64,000 nt of DNA from Lingula anatina (Eukaryota > Brachiopoda > Lingulata > Lingulida > Lingulidae), in assembly GCF_001039355.2 (NCBI RefSeq), contig NW_019775559.1:142248-206247 (forward strand), written 5' to 3'. The number at the start of each line of letters is the position of its first letter. Positions within the stretch are counted from its first letter, which is position 1. The position numbers and the translations under genes were made by a program. Shown here one piece after another: positions 61,201-64,000 of this stretch. Below the pieces are notes generated by a model. It searched no databases. It saw only the letters and a program-made list of their open reading frames with translations, and was not told the DNA's origin.

Positions 61201-63300
61201 TTATCAATACGATTATTCATGGTTCCAAGGAATTGTATTTAGCTGATATTTTAGTGATAATAATCACTAACTTTGAGACAAAATATTTGAAACTATAATT
61301 AAAATATCTATAAGTAATTACAATGTTCTTAAAAACAAAGTTTGATTTTTTCCCATCCAGAATTGTTAGAAGGTTATCTAAGAATATATAGCTATCTGTG
61401 GTGAGTACACTTTGTACCTGTCTTTAGGTCTTGGTGTAGCTATAACAGAATCAGTCCCGCTAGGACATGTCACATGAATGTCAAGACTGCCTCTGTGGGG
61501 GTGACTCAGGGTCACAGTCACCTGCACATGCTCAAGTAGAAATAGGTTATATCCTGCTAGGACTTCTTCTGAAACTAGAAAAAAAATCAAAATAAACTAG
61601 AGGATCAGAGAGGCGATACCGCCTCCGGATATTGTACCACCAGCTGGAGTAAGCGCATTCGTATGGACCCCCCCCCCTCCAAAAAGGGACACCATCACCA
61701 GTCTTGTGCTTGACAAGCTCTATAAAATGCAATCGACAGGAGTTCTCAAAATATACAAAAAAATATAATTAAAAATGGTCAGTATATGACTTTCTATTCA
61801 ACTTCAATAGTAACTATGGACCTATCTCTGCCAGTTTTGGAGATATAAGGGACTAAATGTTATAATTTTGCAGTTACCATAATGTGCCATAAATTTCCTA
61901 CAGAAANGCGGAGCCGGCGGAACGATCCGGACGGGACCGAAACCATGTGTACCGCCAGCGCTAACGCTGGTGGTACAATAAAATGTAATAAATCAATTTT
62001 TCAACATTACAATGAAAAGCTACTTAACATAAGACAAAATAATTCTGTTAAGCCCCCTTTACACTGGACAATGTCCTTTCTGCGTCCTGTAGTACAGCCC
62101 TGTTTGAGAGAAAAAATACTTTAAATGCCGACAACTGGATGATCATTGAGCATTCATTCTGCAGACCAATGCCAGTTTCATGGTGGCACAAAGGATGCAG
62201 AAATTACATGTCAGGCTATCAATCTGTCACAGTGGACCGGTCCAGTTTAATAAACTGCTCATTGCAAAAAAGGTCTTAAATACTTTAATGGACAATACCA
62301 GGTCTTGTAAATTTTTCCTACACGAAAACTATATAATATGAAATAAAACTACAGTAATTACTATTTACATTAGATCATCCCTATTGAGTGGTAGTAACAA
62401 CATTTTTAAAAAGGCTAATCTATATATAGTTCCATTCTACACAATACAAGCACCACAAATGCTATACAGAAATATAATTTTTGTGATTATAAAATTATGC
62501 ATCTGAAAATTTGATAATTTTTTCCCAATGAAAAGATCCCATCATTACCGTAAGTCAGTAAATTTCCTTCAAAACAATTTTATGTTAAATCTTTTAATTT
62601 AAAGGGTAAATGTTTTTCTCTTAATTTTTTAATAATTGAACATTCATTTACTAAAATTATCATCAACACTGCACTCTGAATTGTATACAAAAAGTGTAAC
62701 ATACCTGTCATATTCAGTTCTAAAACTTGGGGATGTCTTGGTATTTTAGTATGTACAGTGACCTCTGGTGATGAATATGTTGACATCCATGGCACTGGAT
62801 CCCACACCTTAATTTGTTCATATATGTACTTTAAAGAATACATACTTCTAATTTTTATTCAACACACAATAATACGTATTCAATTTTTAGCACTTTAACA
62901 TTTTCCAACTAAAACTCATTGTTATAGCAATTTTAAAAGTTGAGATGCATACAAGTAGCAGTATATTGAACTCTGTAATGCCTGGCTTGCTCTTATAAAC
63001 TAACAGTTGCATGTTGTTCATTGCTTGTCATAAATTCTGCGATAAATATTTATAGTAATTTGGATATGTCCCACTGATTCTGAACCAGATAAATACATGC
63101 AGCTTTGGATTTACACAGTGTATGGATGGAAATATAATTATTTTCAGTCAACTCTATAGTGATGTTTAAGTTCAAAAACGACTAGTCCATGCCTTTGCTG
63201 CGTTGACAAGTCTCCAAGCGTCCAGGAGTCCAAAGCCGTGTTTGTGGCTGTGGTGGAGGCCTGCCTGGTTGGTGGTGAAGTGACCGGCCTGTTCATCTAC
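57061..63300 (-). CDS. PCSK7: Proprotein convertase subtilisin/kexin type 7, 3' part
   Basis: Seven exons (63300-63193, 62807-62705, 61574-61418, 60951-60857, 58534-58441, 58003-57889, 57663-57061) join in frame to 424 residues and a stop. PCSK7 is a membrane-bound Golgi/endosomal serine endoprotease that cleaves precursors after basic residues. Seen here are the end of the catalytic domain ([16 protein letters not shown]), the P domain ([19 protein letters not shown], then [11 protein letters not shown]), [16 protein letters not shown] before the membrane, a transmembrane helix ([15 protein letters not shown]) and a Ser/Asn-rich tail of about 180 residues. The P-domain phrases and the SG-KYL-like segment distinguish PCSK7 from furin and other convertases. 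The tail has two acidic dileucine motifs (EYARLL, EEVSLL) and a juxtamembrane cysteine. The catalytic Asp, His, Asn and Ser lie upstream of the window. Exons 1-2 join needs a GC donor (see findings). Confidence 0.92.
57889..58003 (-). CDS. PCSK7: PCSK7 exon: juxtamembrane region
   Basis: The acceptor TTTTCTAAG precedes 58003, the donor GTAAAT follows 57889. Encodes [17 protein letters not shown], diagnostic of PCSK7. A LINE fragment lies about 20 bases upstream of the acceptor. Confidence 0.88.
58025..58206 (+). mobile_element. LINE C-terminal remnant in PCSK7 intron
   Basis: The plus strand reads [20 protein letters not shown] then [10 protein letters not shown], the well-known 3' terminal motif of RTE/CR1-like LINE reverse transcriptases (GH-RK-GKI-GKR-RGR). 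It is cut at its 5' side and followed by a GA microsatellite. Confidence 0.8.
58211..58239. repeat. (GA)n microsatellite
   Basis: Directly downstream of the LINE remnant; it may derive from the element's 3' tail. Confidence 0.9.
58441..58534 (-). CDS. PCSK7: PCSK7 exon: end of P domain
   Basis: The acceptor TTGACCAG precedes 58534, the donor GTAATG follows 58441. Encodes [15 protein letters not shown], matching the last strand of the P domain, and ends in RKR, which spans the junction. Confidence 0.88.
59126..59688 (+). mobile_element. DIRS-like element, gag-like ORF
   Basis: A start at 59126 ([10 protein letters not shown]) breaks by frameshift near 59178. The main frame then runs to 59688 and encodes a helical, charged protein ending in Lys/Arg-rich sequence ([21 protein letters not shown]). 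It lies just upstream of, and on the same strand as, the reverse transcriptase, as the gag-like ORF does in DIRS/Ngaro elements. Its assignment rests on that position. It is antisense inside PCSK7. Confidence 0.55.
59985..60690 (+). mobile_element. DIRS-like reverse transcriptase, defective
   Basis: Encodes [47 protein letters not shown] and YLEDG in the order of the RT domain of tyrosine-recombinase (DIRS) retrotransposons. Two catalytic positions have changed: the motif A aspartate is His, and the first aspartate of the YxDD box is Glu. A one-base frameshift follows at about 60600, after which the other frame continues ([20 protein letters not shown]) until coding is lost near 60685. No RNase H or recombinase is seen. 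Confidence 0.75.
60857..60951 (-). CDS. PCSK7: PCSK7 exon: P domain [11 protein letters not shown]
   Basis: The acceptor CTTTTTATTCAG precedes 60951 and the donor GTCAGC follows 60857. Encodes [12 protein letters not shown], the conserved end of the P domain. Confidence 0.9.
61418..61574 (-). CDS. PCSK7: PCSK7 exon: P domain core
   Basis: The acceptor TTTTTTTCTAG precedes 61574, the donor GTACAA follows. Encodes [20 protein letters not shown] and CPSGTDSVI. Confidence 0.9.
61629..61981. mobile_element. MITE-like element with 14 bp inverted ends, in a PCSK7 intron
   Basis: ATTGTACCACCAGC at 61631-61644 is exactly complementary to GCTGGTGGTACAAT at 61966-61979. It lies between PCSK7 exons, contains a C-run and an N at 61906, and has no coding sequence. 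Confidence 0.6.
62705..62807 (-). CDS. PCSK7: PCSK7 exon: start of P domain
   Basis: Encodes [15 protein letters not shown] and following; donor GTATGT after 62705. The acceptor chosen (AATTAAG) has a poor pyrimidine tract; an alternative acceptor at CTTTAAAG would add seven codons. Confidence 0.75.
63193..63300 (-). CDS. PCSK7: PCSK7 exon: end of catalytic domain
   Basis: The acceptor TCATTCCAG precedes 63300. 36 codons include [16 protein letters not shown]. The end at 63193 assumes a GC donor (AAAG|GCATGG), chosen because the join to the next exon then has the family's length. Confidence 0.8.
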
Positions 63301-64000
63301 CTGGAATGATAAGGGTATGAGCCCATAACTAAGGATCTAATGGTTCAAAGCAGAAACACTGTCTAGTAACTAAACAAACAAAAATATATGCATGGGCAAA
63401 AGTTGTTAAGTTGTAGCCTCTAGCTACTGGTACATTTCCAAATCAAGTGAACATTAATAGCTGAATTTCTTCATACATTTAAGTTCAATATGCTTAAATC
63501 AATATGCACAAAATATGGGTTACAACACTGCTTTTATTCTTTTCCATTTGCACCCTTCATTCAAAGAACTGCTGGCTTTTGTTTTCTTGGCCAGGATATG
63601 ATTCTTTAGCTTCACCAGCAAAACTATTCTTTGGGTTCCAATAAAATGTATGGCCTCTTTAGGAAAATTTTTGAAAATAACATAATGGTGTATTTTTTTC
63701 TTTTTTTTCTGTGTCTTTTTTCTAATATACTCTCCTCACATCTTGGATATTATCCAAAATGGTAAATCACTCAAAAAATTGCTAAGTGAAAAACTGATCA
63801 GAATAAAATAAAAAAAATTAAATAACATAAAGATAAACATATAAATTTATGAGCACCAGGGTAGAAGTGACCCAGTATATAGCCTGATGAAGGCCTACGT
63901 CCAGGTTGGCTGTAAGCTAACAGTATGAAAGTTTTCTGGCTAGTGTTAGATGATTTTCATTTAAGAATATCAGTTGTTATTCTTTTTAAAAACACTTTTG

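Noticed and set aside
62045-62110. TTTACACTGG motif resembling a MITE terminus
   Set aside because: No matching inverted end or target duplication was found nearby.
1-64000. CRISPR arrays, prokaryotic operons, rRNA genes
   Set aside because: Nothing of the kind is visible; split genes and repeats show animal nuclear DNA.

Overview
This window is nuclear DNA of an invertebrate animal. It is AT-rich, with GT-AG introns, many short inverted-repeat DNA transposons, non-LTR retrotransposon fragments and long dinucleotide and trinucleotide repeats. Several features suggest a marine bilaterian, most likely a lophotrochozoan: a PCSK7-type convertase, an IgGFc-binding-domain membrane protein with acidic DxDG repeats, a multi-TIL secreted protein and a DIRS-like element. 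No species can be named from sequence alone.

Four protein-coding genes are supported; coding exons below are in window coordinates. (1) Plus strand, 332-5438: the 3' part of a secreted protein made of six ten-cysteine TIL domains, one domain per exon, with every junction in phase 1. (2) Plus strand, 11096-15757: a complete eight-exon DHHC palmitoyltransferase of the DNZ1/ZDHHC3-7 type (274 residues). (3) Minus strand, 45848-31700: a four-exon type I membrane protein of 801 residues. It has a signal peptide, an IgGFc-binding domain, acidic DxDG repeats, a Thr/Ser-rich stalk, one transmembrane helix and a basic tail. Its first intron is about 9.2 kb. (4) Minus strand, 63300-57061: the last seven exons of proprotein convertase PCSK7, covering the end of the catalytic domain, the P domain, the membrane helix and the tail; the 5' part lies beyond the window.

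The genes do not form a functional cluster that I can see. The three gaps (5.4-11.1 kb, about 17.8-31.7 kb and 45.8-57.1 kb) hold no convincing genes. They carry MITE-like elements (several with clear terminal inverted repeats and target-site duplications), a 1.3-1.5 kb dispersed repeat, tRNA-derived SINE heads, LINE tails, foldback DNA and microsatellites. Transposon debris also sits inside introns of all four genes.

I found no previously undescribed multi-gene system. The observations most worth checking are: a decayed second copy of the signal-peptide exon beside the IgGFc-type gene; a displaced, splice-dead copy of DHHC exon 4 about 7.7 kb downstream; a probable GC-AG intron in PCSK7; a 124 bp element with a perfect 9 bp target duplication; and a Harbinger-like ORF next to sequence shared with a hairpin MITE.
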